Positions 1 to 10,606 are shown, counted from the first letter of the stretch. The stretch: 64,000 nucleotides of DNA from Citrobacter sp. JGM124 (GCF_018257795.1 NZ_JAERJD010000002.1:372001-436000), one strand, 5' to 3'. The notes: a model not told the origin generated them from the sequence alone. Numbers and translations: made by a program.

Positions 1-890
1 TTTTACTGACAGCCAGATCATCGCCATTCTTAAACAAGCGGAAGCCGGAACACCTGTTCCTGAGCGTTTCCGGGAGCACGGTATCAGTAGCGCCAGTTTT
101 TATAAGTGACGTTCAAAATTCGGGAGGATGGATACTGCCCTTATGTCCCGGCTAAAAGAGCTGGAAGAGAAAAACCGTCGTCTTAAAAAGATGTATGCCG
201 AAGAACGGTTGAAGTCCGAAATTATTCAGGAAGCGATGGCAAAAAAGTGGTGAAGCCGTCAGACCGGAAGCAGATGGCGCAGCATGCAGTCACCTTTCAG
301 GGAGTCAGTATTCAGCAGGCATGTCAGATTTTTGCTATTAGTGAATGTTGTTATCGCTATACCCCAGTTCTTCACATCAAAAATCAGTAATATTGCTGAC
401 TGGCTTATTCGGATCACGGACAGCCAAAAAATTGGGGATTCGGGCTATATTTACGCAATGTGAAAGGGTTCAGGTGGAACCACAAAAGGATCTATCGTAT
501 CTATTGCGAACTGTCTCTTAACATGCGAATAAAGCCTAAAAAACGATTAAAACGTGAAAAGCCTGAGCCACTGTCTGTACCGGCAAGCCACAACGTAAGC
601 TGGTCTATGGGTTTCATGCACGATCAACTGTCGGATGGTCGTTCTGTCCGTTTACTCAATGTGACCGATGACTTTAACCGTGAAGCACTGGCCATTGAGG
701 TTGATTTTTCACTTCCGGCACTACGGGTTGTAATAGCGCTGGAGCAGATCATTGAGTGGAAAGGTAAACCGTCTTCAATTCGTTGTGATAACGGTCCGGA
801 GTATGCAGGTAATACACTGATTGCATGGGCTAAAACGCAAGGTATTCGACTCAATTTTATTCAGCCTGGAAAACCGCAGCAAAATGCCTG
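1..890 (+). pseudogene. IS3-family transposase (orfA/orfB) remnant
   Basis: Translating the + strand from base 2 gives an IS3-type OrfA that begins inside the HTH (FTDSQIIAILKQAEAGTPVP), is broken by TGA at about 107 where a Trp codon is expected (SFYK-stop-RSKFG), and resumes to the leucine-zipper-like part (LKKMYAEERLKSEIIQEAM). OrfB starts near 250 (KPSDRKQMAQHAV), loses frame near 385-400, and resumes at 460-890 with the DDE core: [18 protein letters not shown], then CDNGPEY. The usual first Asp (WSMDF) is Gly here. The frame then runs into unrelated sequence at about 890. It resembles the IS407-like group of IS3 elements, from memory. The 5' end lies outside the window. It carries several inactivating lesions, so it is certainly not a functional transposase. 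Confidence 0.85.
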
Positions 891-941
891 TATTGCAGCA
901 TATTCAGTGCTTGAACTGATTCTACTTATCGCCTCCGTTAA

Positions 942-1466
942 AAATGGGGGGATTACCAGACAGAAAGCGGTGAACAGGCTGCTGCCTTAATGCAGCGCAG
1001 TGTCATGCGTGAAGGCTGCTGGCGGCATCCGCTGGTACTACACGCAGATAACGACGCAGCCATGAAATCACAGACGTTACAGATGAAACTGCACGGACTG
1101 AATATCACGGCGTCCCACAGCCGTCCGCGGGTGAATAACGATAATACGTATGCAGAGTCACTGCTCCGGACTCTGAAGTATGTGCCACAGTGGCCGTCAT
1201 CGGGGTTCAGGACACTGTCGGATGCCCGTCAGTGGGTGGATAAATTTACCCGGTGGTATAACGAAACGCACCGTCACAGCGGAATACGCTATGTGACTCC
1301 GTCAGAGCGACATCGTGGTGAAGATCATGCGCTTCTGAAACAGCGTGATGAACTGTACCGGAGCGCGAGACAAGTTCATCCTGAAAGGTGGTCAGGTAAA
1401 ACGAGAAACTGGCAGCCTGAAGGGGCAGTCACCCTGAATCCGGAACGGGAAAAACAGGCGGCTTAA
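942..1466 (+). pseudogene. second IS3-family transposase fragment (C-terminal DDE half)
   Basis: An open frame beginning after TAA at 939-941 reads [17 protein letters not shown] and continues to a natural stop at 1466. It contains LHADND (second catalytic Asp, normally in LHADNG), a conserved SHSRPRVNNDNTYAES segment with the final Glu, and WYNETHRHSGIRYVTPSERH, the typical IS3-family OrfB C-terminus. The N-terminal half with the first Asp is missing; the first ATG is at 990. It is of a different subgroup from the fragment at 1-890 and directly abuts it, so one element probably inserted into, or recombined with, the other. Confident as an IS3-family remnant; I cannot name the element. Confidence 0.85.
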
Positions 1467-1472
1467 ATTAAC

Positions 1473-1558
1473 CGGGGGTGACAACTATCTTGGCACTTAC
1501 CGGTCACTCCATGCCCTCAGATTGATTTTTCAGAGGGGATGACAACTATGCTGACACT
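1473..1558. repeat. imperfect direct repeat, possible IS end
   Basis: The motif GGGGGTGACAACTAT followed by a CTTGGCACT-like tail at 1474-1497 recurs as GGGGATGACAACTAT with tail GCTGACACT at 1535-1558, about 61 bases on. The first copy starts 7 bases after the stop of the transposase fragment, where an insertion-sequence end is expected. Whether the second copy is the end of another element or a local duplication cannot be told from the window. Confidence 0.4.
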
Positions 1559-1560
1559 GA

Positions 1561-1770
1561 TGGTTCTTTTGGGAATGCAAACAAAAAGACTTCGAAGAGC
1601 CTTTAGGGGTTTATTCTTATTTTCAGCTAGTTACGATTTTCCTGATAGCTCATACTGGCTATACCTTCATTCCGAAAAGTTCCGGTAAATTTGCCCTTAC
1701 CAGTGCCATGGTAAAAGGTATCGTACTGTTTACTATTTACCGCATTGCCATTTCAGTAATTTATTTATAA
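1561..1770 (+). other. open stretch without a start, unassigned
   Basis: This covers most of the gap between the transposase fragment and the regulator at 1808. The + frame is open from 1561 to TAA at 1768-1770 and would read, in part, YSYFQLVTIFLIAHTGYTF and then MVKGIVLFTIYRIAISVIYL. It is hydrophobic in two blocks, but no good start codon with a ribosome binding site precedes it; the only internal ATG is near 1709. It may be the 3' end of a small membrane protein cut off by the IS insertion. I do not recognise the family and nothing else in the gap is identifiable. Confidence 0.2.
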
Positions 1771-1807
1771 TTTAATAAAGTGATCAACTGTTTTAAAGGC
1801 TTCTCTC

Positions 1808-2398
1808 ATGAAGAGCATTTCTGATATACGCCGAGATAATTTGATTGAAATCATTCGTAGATGCTTCGATAACAAACAAACATATATAGCGGAAGCGATG
1901 GAAGTACAACAAAGCGTCGTAAGTCGATGGATAAAAGGACATCGTAATATCAGTACTGCATCAGCGCGTAGGATAGAAAAAGCATCCAATCATCCTGAGT
2001 TCTGGTTAGACAAAATCCACTACATACCAATCAGTAAGGATATAGAATCGCATGAATATGGAATCCGCGGTTATATTGGCGGAATTGTTGCCGAGAACCT
2101 ACGCCAATGGATGGATAATAATAGTTCTCTGAGCTCACAGCAACGAGTTAGTGAGAAAGCTGGCATTGCACAGGCAACGGTACAGCGTGTTCTTAGCCGA
2201 GAATCCAGTACCACAATTGGTACTCTCGCTACTATTGCTGATGCATTTGAACGACGGCCTTTTGAATTAATGGTTCCAACAGAGATGTCTACTTCTACCA
2301 ATCATACTCATCCTCGCTTTGAGGAGTTAACGGGAGAAGAGCAAGAAATGATAAATACGCTTATTGAAGCTCTTCTTCAAAGAAAGTTAAATAATTGA
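1808..2398 (+). CDS. small regulator with two helix-turn-helix domains
   Basis: A 196-residue protein. Residues about 10-55 form one Cro/CI-like HTH (TYIAEAMEVQQSVVSRWIKG, followed by STASARRIEKA). Residues about 95-155 form a second (QQRVSEKAGIAQATVQRVL, then TIGTLATIADAF). The tail (EELTGEEQEMINTLIEALL) is a helix like those that end phage-type repressors. There is no S24 peptidase domain, so it is not an SOS-cleavable LexA/CI repressor. The start at 1808 is the first ATG; only a weak ribosome binding site is visible upstream. The local DNA is AT-richer than the core genes to the right. It is probably a phage-derived repressor kept after prophage decay, but its target is unknown. Confidence 0.75.
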   Translation: MKSISDIRRDNLIEIIRRCFDNKQTYIAEAMEVQQSVVSRWIKGHRNISTASARRIEKASNHPEFWLDKIHYIPISKDIESHEYGIRGYIGGIVAENLRQWMDNNSSLSSQQRVSEKAGIAQATVQRVLSRESSTTIGTLATIADAFERRPFELMVPTEMSTSTNHTHPRFEELTGEEQEMINTLIEALLQRKLNN

Positions 2399-2621
2399 CT
2401 TTTGTTCTTGTTTGAAGCACTCCATCAACACAGCATAGAACTTAATTTTTGCTTGTAGAAAACCAATGGCCTCCACAGTTTCGGGGGGTAGGATCCCTAA
2501 AAAATGCTTAATGAGTTACAACTGCTCCACAGAGTTCTCCATGGCACCGGGAATCGAGTGTCACAGTTGTTCAGGATGACACGGCATTATGAACAGGTGA
2601 TTATGGAAAATAAATTTTTGC

Positions 2622-3143
2622 CTAAAATAAAGTATCAATAGCTTGACTTACAAAATAAATTGTTTCAAATACGTAATAAGACGCAAATATAGATAAAATT
2701 AAATATGCAATAGCTACTGCTATCCTATATTTTATTTCTCCACGTTTCACTCTCTTCCACTCAGCCTTCAAAATTCTCGCGCTTGAGATAAAGTATTGGT
2801 TAACAATTTCCGTGCAATCAATATTCAGTTCAGGGTTAAGAATGTTACTGTTTATAATTATAAGAAGCTTGGTTTCGTCAGTTGATGGCGAATCACTAGA
2901 TAATCGGAGCCTAATTTTTGCCGAAAGAAAGTTGATTCTGCTTCTCACGCTATGACGGTCTTTTGAACTGCAAGTTCTAAAACGTAAAAAACATTCCATC
3001 AATTCAGCAAGCTCCTCTCTGAGGCCATCTATCCAATTTTGCCGAAATTCAGATGTTTTATTTTCTTTTGTTATAACTAAACCTACTACTGCAGCAGCCG
3101 CAGCTATGATTGCGGCGATAACAGAAGCAACTCCAGAATCCAT
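2622..3143 (-). CDS. hypothetical membrane protein, two TM segments
   Basis: A 173-residue protein of unknown function. Residues about 5-25 are a hydrophobic Ala/Val-rich helix (VASVIAAIIAAAAAVVGLVI); residues about 141-165 form a second (IAVAIAYLILSIFASYYVF). Between them is a charged, helical soluble part beginning KTSEFRQNWIDGLREELAEL, a motif I have seen in orphan island proteins but cannot tie to a function. The DNA is AT-rich compared with the core genome. It stands alone, convergent with the HTH regulator at 1808, with no partner gene in the same direction. Its position beside a recombinase remnant makes an accessory or defence-type role possible, but that is inference only. Confidence 0.65.
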   Translation of the reverse strand: MDSGVASVIAAIIAAAAAVVGLVITKENKTSEFRQNWIDGLREELAELMECFLRFRTCSSKDRHSVRSRINFLSAKIRLRLSSDSPSTDETKLLIIINSNILNPELNIDCTEIVNQYFISSARILKAEWKRVKRGEIKYRIAVAIAYLILSIFASYYVFETIYFVSQAIDTLF

Positions 3144-3220
3144 CAGATACCATCCCTAAATTTTATGTGGATCGAACAAAAACCTCATAGTTCATAATCA
3201 CACGAGTAATTCGGTAAGTT

Positions 3221-3406
3221 TTAATCCCGTATTAATTTTAAACAGAGAACTATCTCGATTGAAATGGAATTGTACTTCATGCTGCAGTTTTTTTTCGATT
3301 GACAGAGTTCAGGAAAATTTTCCGGTACCAGAACCTCTGCAAATGGTGGTGGTACCGGTACCGCATTGACGCAACGAGCTACCAGCTTGTCCTTGGCAGA
3401 CTTCAC
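3221..3406 (-). CDS. short open frame, doubtful
   Basis: A 61-codon frame starting at GTG, open further upstream (LNRDYRGVKSAKDKLVA). It contains a Pro-rich stretch (VPVPPPFAEVLVPENFPEL). It sits between the orphan membrane gene and the recombinase remnant. I do not recognise it; it may be a fragment of a prophage gene or chance. No ribosome binding site is evident. Confidence 0.2.
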   Translation of the reverse strand: MKSAKDKLVARCVNAVPVPPPFAEVLVPENFPELCQSKKNCSMKYNSISIEIVLCLKLIRD

Positions 3407-3428
3407 GCCACGATAGTCTCGATTAAGA

Positions 3429-3986
3429 ATGTACCGTATTGAGCGCGATAGAGTTCAGCGGGTTGCAACATACGCATGTCGATATCAACGATGCAATAAA
3501 CCGAAGCATCTATTGGCACTCGTTACTGGTCAGAGACTGGGGGATATTTCAAATATGAAATTTAGCGATATTTGGGATGATCACTTACATATTATCCAGG
3601 AGAAAACGGGCAGTAAAATAGCTATCCCACTTTCCCTGCGACTTAATGTGATTAATTGGAGTTTAAAAGAAGTGATATCCCGGTGTCGAGATTACGCGAT
3701 CAGTCCGTATCTCGTTCATTATTTCCGTTCAACATCACAAGCAGAAAGAGGTGCTCAGGTCAGCGGCAATACACTCACAACTAACTTCACCAAGGCCAGA
3801 AATAAAGCAGAAATCGACTGGGGTGATGGGACGCCGGCTACATTTCATGAGCAACGATCTTTAGCTGAACGACTTTATAAGGAACAAGGAATCGATACGA
3901 GGAAGTTGCTTGGCCATAAGTCACAAAAACAGACCGACAGATACAACGATGACCGGGGAAAGGACTGGACGACAGTCGCACTTTAA
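3429..3986 (+). pseudogene. lambda-type tyrosine recombinase, N-terminally truncated
   Basis: The frame encodes only the catalytic half of a phage integrase. All catalytic positions can be seen: Arg in LALVTGQRLGDI, Lys in IQEKTGSKIAIP, the H-x-x-R box as HEQRSL (commonly HELRSL), His in LLGHKSQ, and the tyrosine in KQTDRYNDD near the C-terminus (DRGKDWTTVAL). About 170 N-terminal residues (arm-binding and core-binding domains) are missing, and the frame is closed by TAG about 15 bases before 3429. The sequence resembles the integrases of the e14/phage 21 group. It ends about 120 bases from the 3' end of icd, towards which it is transcribed, as in e14. A truncated copy of this kind is unlikely to be active. 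Confidence 0.85.
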
Positions 3987-4051
3987 CGGAGTTTTTAAGG
4001 GGGGTTTTGCTAACTTATTTTGCAAACTTTTTGCTAACCGTTCGCATGCTA

Positions 4052-4088
4052 ATAATAAAAAACGGGAACCATCAGGCTCCCGCTTATT
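4052..4088 (-). terminator. icd terminator
   Basis: On the minus strand GCGGGAGCC-TGAT-GGTTCCCGT forms a stem with one G-U pair, followed by six T (A run 4057-4062 on the + strand). It lies 20-odd bases after the icd stop codon. Confidence 0.8.
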
Positions 4089-4106
4089 TTTCAACAGAAA
4101 ACAGTA

Positions 4107-5357
4107 TTACATGTTTTCGATGATTGCGTCACCAAACTCGCTACATTTCAGCAGTTTAGCGCCATCCATCAGACGTTCAAAGTCATAAGTCACGGTTTTG
4201 GCGTTGATGGCGCCGCTCATGCCTTTGACGATCAAATCAGCCGCTTCCGTCCAGCCCATATGACGGAGCATCATTTCAGCAGACAGGATAATGGAACCTG
4301 GGTTCACTTTATCCTGGCCTGCATATTTTGGTGCAGTACCGTGGGTGGCTTCAAACAGTGCGCACTCATCACCGATATTTGCCCCTGGGGCAATACCGAT
4401 ACCACCGACCTGTGCGGCCAGAGCATCAGAAATATAATCACCGTTCAGGTTCATACAGGCAATAACATCATACTCAGCCGGGCGCAGCAGGATCTGTTGC
4501 AGGAAGGCATCGGCAATCACATCTTTAACGACAATATCTTTGCCGTTATTCGGGTTTTTAATTTTAACCCAAGGGCCACCGTCAATCAGCTCGCCACCAA
4601 ACTCTTCACGAGCCAACTGGTAACCCCAGTCTTTAAAGGCCCCTTCGGTGAACTTCATGATATTGCCTTTGTGTACCAGCGTCACTGAGTCACGATCGTT
4701 GGCAATCGCATATTCAATGGCGGCACGAACCAAACGTTTGGTTCCCTCTTCTGAACAAGGCTTAATACCGATGCCGCAATGTTCCGGGAAGCGAATTTTG
4801 GTGACGTTCATTTCGTCACGCAAGAATTTGATCACTTTTTCCGCTTCAGCGCTGTCTGCCTTCCACTCAATTCCTGCATAAATATCTTCTGAGTTTTCAC
4901 GGAAGATAACCATGTTGGTCAGTTCAGGATGCTTGACTGGGCTTGGGGTGCCATCATAGTAACGAACAGGGCGAAGACAAATGTACAAATCAAGCTGCTG
5001 GCGCAGGGCTACGTTCAGGGAGCGAATACCACCACCGACTGGCGTCGTCAGAGGGCCTTTGATAGCCACACGGTAATCACGAATCAGGTCGAGAGTCTCT
5101 TCCGGCAACCAAACATCTTCCCCATACAGCTGGGTAGATTTTTCACCGGTGTAGATTTCCATCCAGGAAATTTTCCGCTCGCCTTTGTAGGCTTTTTCAA
5201 CGGCGGCATCAACAACTTTGATCATCACTGGCGTGACATCTACACCAATACCATCACCTTCAATAAAAGGAATGATGGGGTTGTCAGGGATAGTGAGTTT
5301 GCCATCTTGTAGGGTGATCTTTTTACCTTCCGTCGGAACGACTACTTTACTTTCCAT
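4107..5357 (-). CDS. icd: isocitrate dehydrogenase (NADP+)
   Basis: Converts isocitrate to 2-oxoglutarate and CO2 in the TCA cycle, as a homodimer in the cytosol. The 416 residues equal the E. coli length. Visible landmarks are [10 protein letters not shown] near residue 28, the substrate and AceK phosphorylation loop [13 protein letters not shown] with Ser113, the basic substrate residues that follow, Lys in VHKGNIMK, metal-binding Asp residues in IADAFLQQ and [11 protein letters not shown], and the NADP-binding region [17 protein letters not shown]. The C-terminal tail ([13 protein letters not shown]) is intact although the 3' end is the attachment site of e14-like phages; the recombinase remnant lies just beyond it. 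AAGGAGAGG precedes the ATG. It is divergent from rluE. Confidence 0.98.
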   Translation of the reverse strand: MESKVVVPTEGKKITLQDGKLTIPDNPIIPFIEGDGIGVDVTPVMIKVVDAAVEKAYKGERKISWMEIYTGEKSTQLYGEDVWLPEETLDLIRDYRVAIKGPLTTPVGGGIRSLNVALRQQLDLYICLRPVRYYDGTPSPVKHPELTNMVIFRENSEDIYAGIEWKADSAEAEKVIKFLRDEMNVTKIRFPEHCGIGIKPCSEEGTKRLVRAAIEYAIANDRDSVTLVHKGNIMKFTEGAFKDWGYQLAREEFGGELIDGGPWVKIKNPNNGKDIVVKDVIADAFLQQILLRPAEYDVIACMNLNGDYISDALAAQVGGIGIAPGANIGDECALFEATHGTAPKYAGQDKVNPGSIILSAEMMLRHMGWTEAADLIVKGMSGAINAKTVTYDFERLMDGAKLLKCSEFGDAIIENM

Positions 5358-5470
5358 TAACCTCTCCTTCGAGCGCTTCTGGTGGCTACTGATTTTATGT
5401 TAATCATTTGTAATGTGCGGGCACATACTACTGCAATATCGCGCCCGCGCCAATCGCTGATGATTTCCGC

Positions 5471-5476
5471 TATAAT
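5471..5476 (+). promoter_or_regulatory. TATAAT -10 box before rluE
   Basis: A consensus TATAAT at 5471-5476 without a clear -35 at normal spacing. If used, transcription starts near 5483, which favours the ATG at 5505 over that at 5475 as the rluE start. Confidence 0.45.
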
Positions 5477-5504
5477 GCGCCAATCTCTACTTTCTGAAAA
5501 TACT

Positions 5505-6137
5505 ATGAACAAGACTTCCAGCAAAAATCACAGAACTAAACGATTCAGCTCAAACAGATCGCCGAAAATAAATTATGATAAAGGGCCAAAACGCATCGTA
5601 ATGTTTAATAAACCTTACGATGTACTGACGCAATTTACTGATGAATCAGGCCGTTTAACGCTCAAAGATTATATCCCGCTGCCGGGTATCTACGCCGCGG
5701 GGCGTCTTGATCGTGATAGTGAAGGCCTGCTCATTCTCACCAATGACGGGGCGCTGCAAGCAAGTCTGACGGCGCCAGGTAAACGTACTGGCAAAATCTA
5801 TCTGGCACAGGTAGAAGGAATACCTGAAGCCTCTGCCATTGAGGCACTGCGTCGGGGAGTTGAGCTTAATGATGGTTTAACCTTGCCTGCCGGGGTTCGG
5901 CTGGTTGAAGAACCTGCCTGGTTGTGGCCACGGCATCCCCCGATTCGCGAGCGTAAATCCATTCCCACATCCTGGTTAGAGATAACCTTGTATGAGGGAC
6001 GTAACCGTCAGGTACGGAGGATGACAGCCCATGTGGGGCTCCCTACCCTGCGTTTAATCCGCTATGCCATGGGGCCTTTCACCCTCGCGGGACTGGCTCC
6101 TGGCGACTGGCAAGAGGTTTCACCGCCCACGTTATAA
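5505..6137 (+). CDS. rluE: 23S rRNA pseudouridine(2457) synthase
   Basis: RluE isomerises U2457 of 23S rRNA to pseudouridine. The core matches the RsuA/RluE family: [11 protein letters not shown], the catalytic motif [13 protein letters not shown] with its Asp, [14 protein letters not shown], and the C-terminal block [20 protein letters not shown]. There is no N-terminal S4 domain, only a basic tail, as in E. coli RluE. The frame is open from 5382, but a -10 box at 5471 and the E. coli protein argue against the upstream ATG; ATG 5475 (MRQSLL) and ATG 5505 (MNKTSS) both remain possible. Gene follows icd divergently and precedes nudJ closely. Confidence 0.93.
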   Translation: MNKTSSKNHRTKRFSSNRSPKINYDKGPKRIVMFNKPYDVLTQFTDESGRLTLKDYIPLPGIYAAGRLDRDSEGLLILTNDGALQASLTAPGKRTGKIYLAQVEGIPEASAIEALRRGVELNDGLTLPAGVRLVEEPAWLWPRHPPIRERKSIPTSWLEITLYEGRNRQVRRMTAHVGLPTLRLIRYAMGPFTLAGLAPGDWQEVSPPTL

Positions 6138-6146
6138 GGAGTGTCC

Positions 6147-6608
6147 ATGTTTAAACCCCATGTTACTGTGGCCTGTGTTGTACAGGCAGAACACAAATTT
6201 TTAGTGGTTGAAGAAACCATTAAGGGTCAAGCACTGTGGAATCAGCCAGCCGGGCATCTGGAAGCCGATGAAACCCTTATTCAGGCAGCAAGCCGTGAAC
6301 TGTGGGAAGAGACCGGGATCGAGGCCGTTCCCCAGGCGTTTTTGGGACTCCACCAGTGGATAGCCCCAGATAAAACGCCATTTTTGCGTTTTTTGTTTGC
6401 CATTGATTTAGACAAAACCGTGGCTACTCACCCTCATGACAGCGATATTGACTGCTGCCACTGGGTTACAGCCCAACAAATCCTTGAAGCAAAGAACTTA
6501 CGTTCATTACTGGTTGCCGAAAGTGTGCGTTGCTACCAAAAAAATGTCCGATATCCACTTTCTGTGCTCAATGCGTTTAACTGGCCATTTACAGAGGGTG
6601 TCAAGTAA
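6147..6608 (+). CDS. nudJ: Nudix phosphatase NudJ
   Basis: A 153-residue Nudix hydrolase that in E. coli acts on nucleoside tri- and diphosphates and on hydroxymethylpyrimidine diphosphate, a thiamine intermediate. The Nudix box is complete in [18 protein letters not shown] followed by EETGI. The C-terminal parts [18 protein letters not shown] and [11 protein letters not shown] match NudJ. The frame is open from a GTG at 6141, but AAGGAG at 6135-6140 is correctly spaced for ATG 6147, and this start gives the E. coli length. It lies 9 bases after rluE and about 50 before mnmA, so probably co-transcribed. Confidence 0.95.
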   Translation: MFKPHVTVACVVQAEHKFLVVEETIKGQALWNQPAGHLEADETLIQAASRELWEETGIEAVPQAFLGLHQWIAPDKTPFLRFLFAIDLDKTVATHPHDSDIDCCHWVTAQQILEAKNLRSLLVAESVRCYQKNVRYPLSVLNAFNWPFTEGVK

Positions 6609-6659
6609 AAGAGTGCGTGTTAGAATACGTCGCTTGAAATTCAATGTCGTGAGTATGCT

Positions 6660-7769
6660 ATGTCTGATAACAGCCAGAAAAAAGTCATCATCGGTATGTC
6701 CGGTGGTGTTGATTCTTCCGTTTCCGCTTATTTGCTCCAGCAACAGGGCTACCAAGTGGAAGGCCTGTTTATGAAAAACTGGGAAGAAGACGATGGTGAA
6801 GACTATTGCACCGCCGCTTCAGACCTGGCCGATGCTCAGGCTGTCTGTGATAAACTCGGCATTGAGTTACACACCGTCAATTTTGCGGCTGAATACTGGG
6901 ATAATGTGTTTGAGCATTTCCTTCAGGAATATAAAGCCGGGCGAACGCCTAACCCTGATATCCTGTGTAATAAAGAGATCAAATTCAAAGCATTCCTGGA
7001 ATTTGCCGCTGAAGATTTGGGGGCGGATTACATTGCCACAGGTCACTATGTCCGTCGCAGAGACATTGATGGGAAAAGTCAGTTATTGCGTGGCCTGGAC
7101 AGCAATAAAGATCAGAGCTACTTCCTCTATACACTGAGCCATGAACAAATTGCACAGAGTTTATTCCCGGTTGGCGAGCTGGAAAAGCCTGAAGTCCGTA
7201 GAATTGCCGAGCAGTTAGATCTGATAACGGCAAAGAAAAAAGACTCCACGGGGATCTGTTTCATTGGCGAACGTAAGTTTCGCGAATTCCTCGGGCGCTA
7301 TCTTCCCGCCCAGCCAGGGAAAATAATTACCGTCGATAATGAAATAATCGGCGAGCATCAGGGGCTGATGTACCATACCCTGGGGCAGCGTAAAGGACTG
7401 GGTATCGGCGGCACCAAAGAAGGTTCGGAAGATCCCTGGTATGTGGTTGACAAAAATGTTGAAGAAAACCTGCTGGTTGTTGCCCAGGGCCATGACCACC
7501 CACGTTTAATGTCAACCGGGCTGATTGCCGGGCAGCTGGATTGGGTCAGCCGTGAACCACTCAGTGCCCCGCTGCTTTGCACAGTAAAAACACGTTATCG
7601 TCAGACGGATATTCCCTGCACCGTTACCCCACTTGCTGATGGGCGTGTAGAGGTCCGTTTTGACGAGCCTGTTGCTGCCGTTACACCTGGCCAGTCTGCC
7701 GTTTTTTATTGTGCAGAGGTCTGTTTAGGTGGCGGCGTGATTGAAGAACGTATACCCCTCGTTAACTAA
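6660..7769 (+). CDS. mnmA: tRNA-specific 2-thiouridylase
   Basis: MnmA thiolates U34 of the Glu, Gln and Lys tRNAs, taking sulfur from the TusE relay with ATP. The 369-residue protein has the PP-loop [15 protein letters not shown] at residues 12-26, the first catalytic Cys in [12 protein letters not shown] (about residue 103), the second in [13 protein letters not shown] (about 200), and the tRNA-binding TGHYVRR and [14 protein letters not shown] blocks. The start at 6660 is preceded by a weak GTGAG. It is followed at 26 bases by hflD, as in E. coli. Confidence 0.98.
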   Translation: MSDNSQKKVIIGMSGGVDSSVSAYLLQQQGYQVEGLFMKNWEEDDGEDYCTAASDLADAQAVCDKLGIELHTVNFAAEYWDNVFEHFLQEYKAGRTPNPDILCNKEIKFKAFLEFAAEDLGADYIATGHYVRRRDIDGKSQLLRGLDSNKDQSYFLYTLSHEQIAQSLFPVGELEKPEVRRIAEQLDLITAKKKDSTGICFIGERKFREFLGRYLPAQPGKIITVDNEIIGEHQGLMYHTLGQRKGLGIGGTKEGSEDPWYVVDKNVEENLLVVAQGHDHPRLMSTGLIAGQLDWVSREPLSAPLLCTVKTRYRQTDIPCTVTPLADGRVEVRFDEPVAAVTPGQSAVFYCAEVCLGGGVIEERIPLVN

Positions 7770-7795
7770 CGAAACGATACAAGGACAAGGGCCGC

Positions 7796-8425
7796 GTGGC
7801 TAAAAACTACTACGACATCACACTCGCCCTGGCGGGTATTTGCCAGTCTGCCCTTCTGGTGCAGCAGTTCGCGCATCAAGGACAAGCCGATAACGATGCC
7901 CTTCGCGTATCACTGAATAGCGTCATAGACCAGGACCCGGGTTCGACTTTAGGTGTTTTTGGCGGTAAAGAAGCGAATCTTAAACTCGGCCTTGAAACCC
8001 TGCTCAGTGTGCTCAACGCCAGTAGTCGCCAGGGGTTAAGTGCGGAACTAACGCGTTATACCCTCAGTTTGATGGTGCTTGAGCGTAAGCTCAGTGCCAA
8101 CAAAGAGGCGATGCATCAGTTGGGTAGTAGTATCCAGGGCCTGCAGCGTCAGCTGGACCATTTTGGTCTTGAGTCCGATCCTTTGCTCAATGCCATGGCG
8201 GGGATTTATGTGGATGTCATTAGTCCCCTGGGCCCACGTATCCAGGTGACAGGCGCCCCTGCTGTTCTGCAAAATTCACAGATTCAAAGTAAAGTCCGCG
8301 CGACACTGCTGGCCGGTATTCGTGCCGCGGTATTGTGGCATCAAGTCGGTGGTGGACGTTTACAGTTAATGTTTTCTCGTGGTCGCCTGTCTGCACAGGC
8401 CAAACAAATTCTTGCTCATTGCTAA
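7796..8425 (+). CDS. hflD: lysogenization regulator HflD
   Basis: A 209-residue, mostly helical peripheral membrane protein. In E. coli it binds lambda CII and lowers lysogenisation; its host role is unclear. The sequence follows E. coli HflD throughout ([69 protein letters not shown]). The start is GTG at 7796 behind AAGGA, as in E. coli. The C-terminus ends at ILAHC, about four residues shorter than in E. coli. It lies between mnmA and purB in an apparent operon. Confidence 0.96.
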   Translation: MAKNYYDITLALAGICQSALLVQQFAHQGQADNDALRVSLNSVIDQDPGSTLGVFGGKEANLKLGLETLLSVLNASSRQGLSAELTRYTLSLMVLERKLSANKEAMHQLGSSIQGLQRQLDHFGLESDPLLNAMAGIYVDVISPLGPRIQVTGAPAVLQNSQIQSKVRATLLAGIRAAVLWHQVGGGRLQLMFSRGRLSAQAKQILAHC

Positions 8426-9811
<1,386 letters not shown>

Positions 9812-9826
9812 TATCATCAACTAAGA

Positions 9827-9848
9827 GCCCCCGTTTTTCGGGGGTTTC
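9827..9848 (+). terminator. purB terminator
   Basis: GCCCCCG-TTTTT-CGGGGG (9827-9844) forms a GC-rich stem followed by TTTCTC, 15 bases after the purB stop. Confidence 0.8.
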
Positions 9849-9851
9849 TCG

Positions 9852-9906
9852 TGATTTATTCGTCGTCAATCTCCTGCTTCCCCAAAATACGCGTTAGACT
9901 GTATAA
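9852..9906 (+). promoter_or_regulatory. phoP promoter region with degenerate PhoP box
   Basis: TGATTTA-N5-CGTCAA at 9852-9868 is a weak match to the PhoP direct repeat (GTTTA repeats). The segment CCCCAAA...CGTTAGACTGTATAA at 9881-9906 closely resembles the E. coli phoPQ P1 promoter, with -10 candidates TAGACT or TATAAG. Autoregulation by PhoP is inferred from E. coli. Confidence 0.5.
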
Positions 9907-9931
9907 GTTATTTCTTATATGAGGATGAGCT

Positions 9932-10606
9932 ATGCGCGTTTTGGTTGTCGAAGATAATGCTTTGCTCCGTCACCACCTTGCGGTACAGCTGCGCGAGGGA
10001 GGCCATCAAGTTGATGCCGCGGAAGATGCCAAAGAGGCAGACTATTTCTTGAATGAGCATACCCCCGATATCGCGATTATCGATTTGGGGCTACCTGATG
10101 AAGATGGCATGAGCTTAATTCGTCGCTGGCGCAGCCATAACGTGAGCATTCCCATTATGGTACTCACCGCCCGGGAAGGCTGGCAGGATAAAGTAGAAGT
10201 GCTGGGTGCCGGGGCTGATGACTATGTAACCAAACCTTTTCACCTTGAAGAAATCGTTGCCCGTATGCAGGCATTAATGCGTCGTAACAGTGGCCTGGCT
10301 TCACAGCTTATTTCACTGCCACCGTTTCAGGTGGATTTGTCCCGTCGGGAATTGTCGATTAATGGCCAGGTTATCAAACTGACTGCATTTGAATACACCA
10401 TCATGGAAACCATCATTCGTAATGCCGGGAAGGTGGTCAGCAAAGATTCCCTGATGCTACAGCTGTACCCCGATGCTGAACTGCGTGAAAGCCACACTAT
10501 TGACGTTCTCATGGGGCGTTTGCGTAAAAAAATTCAGGCTGAATATGCCCCCGACGTGATAACTACGGTACGTGGGCAAGGCTATCGGTTTGATATCCCG
10601 TCATGA
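9932..10606 (+). CDS. phoP: response regulator PhoP
   Basis: An OmpR-family response regulator of 224 residues, controlled by PhoQ in response to low Mg2+, acid pH and cationic peptides. The receiver domain (1-115) has the acidic pocket VVEDN, phospho-acceptor Asp51 in AIIDLGLPD, Thr in VLTARE and Lys in DDYVTKPF. The winged-helix domain (about 125-222) ends [17 protein letters not shown] 9932 is preceded by GAGGA. It overlaps phoQ by four bases (ATGA), so the two are translationally coupled. Confidence 0.98.
   Translation: MRVLVVEDNALLRHHLAVQLREGGHQVDAAEDAKEADYFLNEHTPDIAIIDLGLPDEDGMSLIRRWRSHNVSIPIMVLTAREGWQDKVEVLGAGADDYVTKPFHLEEIVARMQALMRRNSGLASQLISLPPFQVDLSRRELSINGQVIKLTAFEYTIMETIIRNAGKVVSKDSLMLQLYPDAELRESHTIDVLMGRLRKKIQAEYAPDVITTVRGQGYRFDIPS

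Noticed and set aside
1-4100. Duplicate of the icd 3' end that would mark the other attachment site
   Set aside because: I looked for the icd tail sequence in the accessory region and did not see it; it may lie outside the window.
4260-4688. 142-codon frame opposite icd
   Set aside because: Shadow of icd; no independent support.
5382-5504. Upstream extension of rluE from ATG 5382
   Set aside because: It would place the -10 box inside the gene and adds residues not found in RluE; the start at 5505 or 5475 is more likely.
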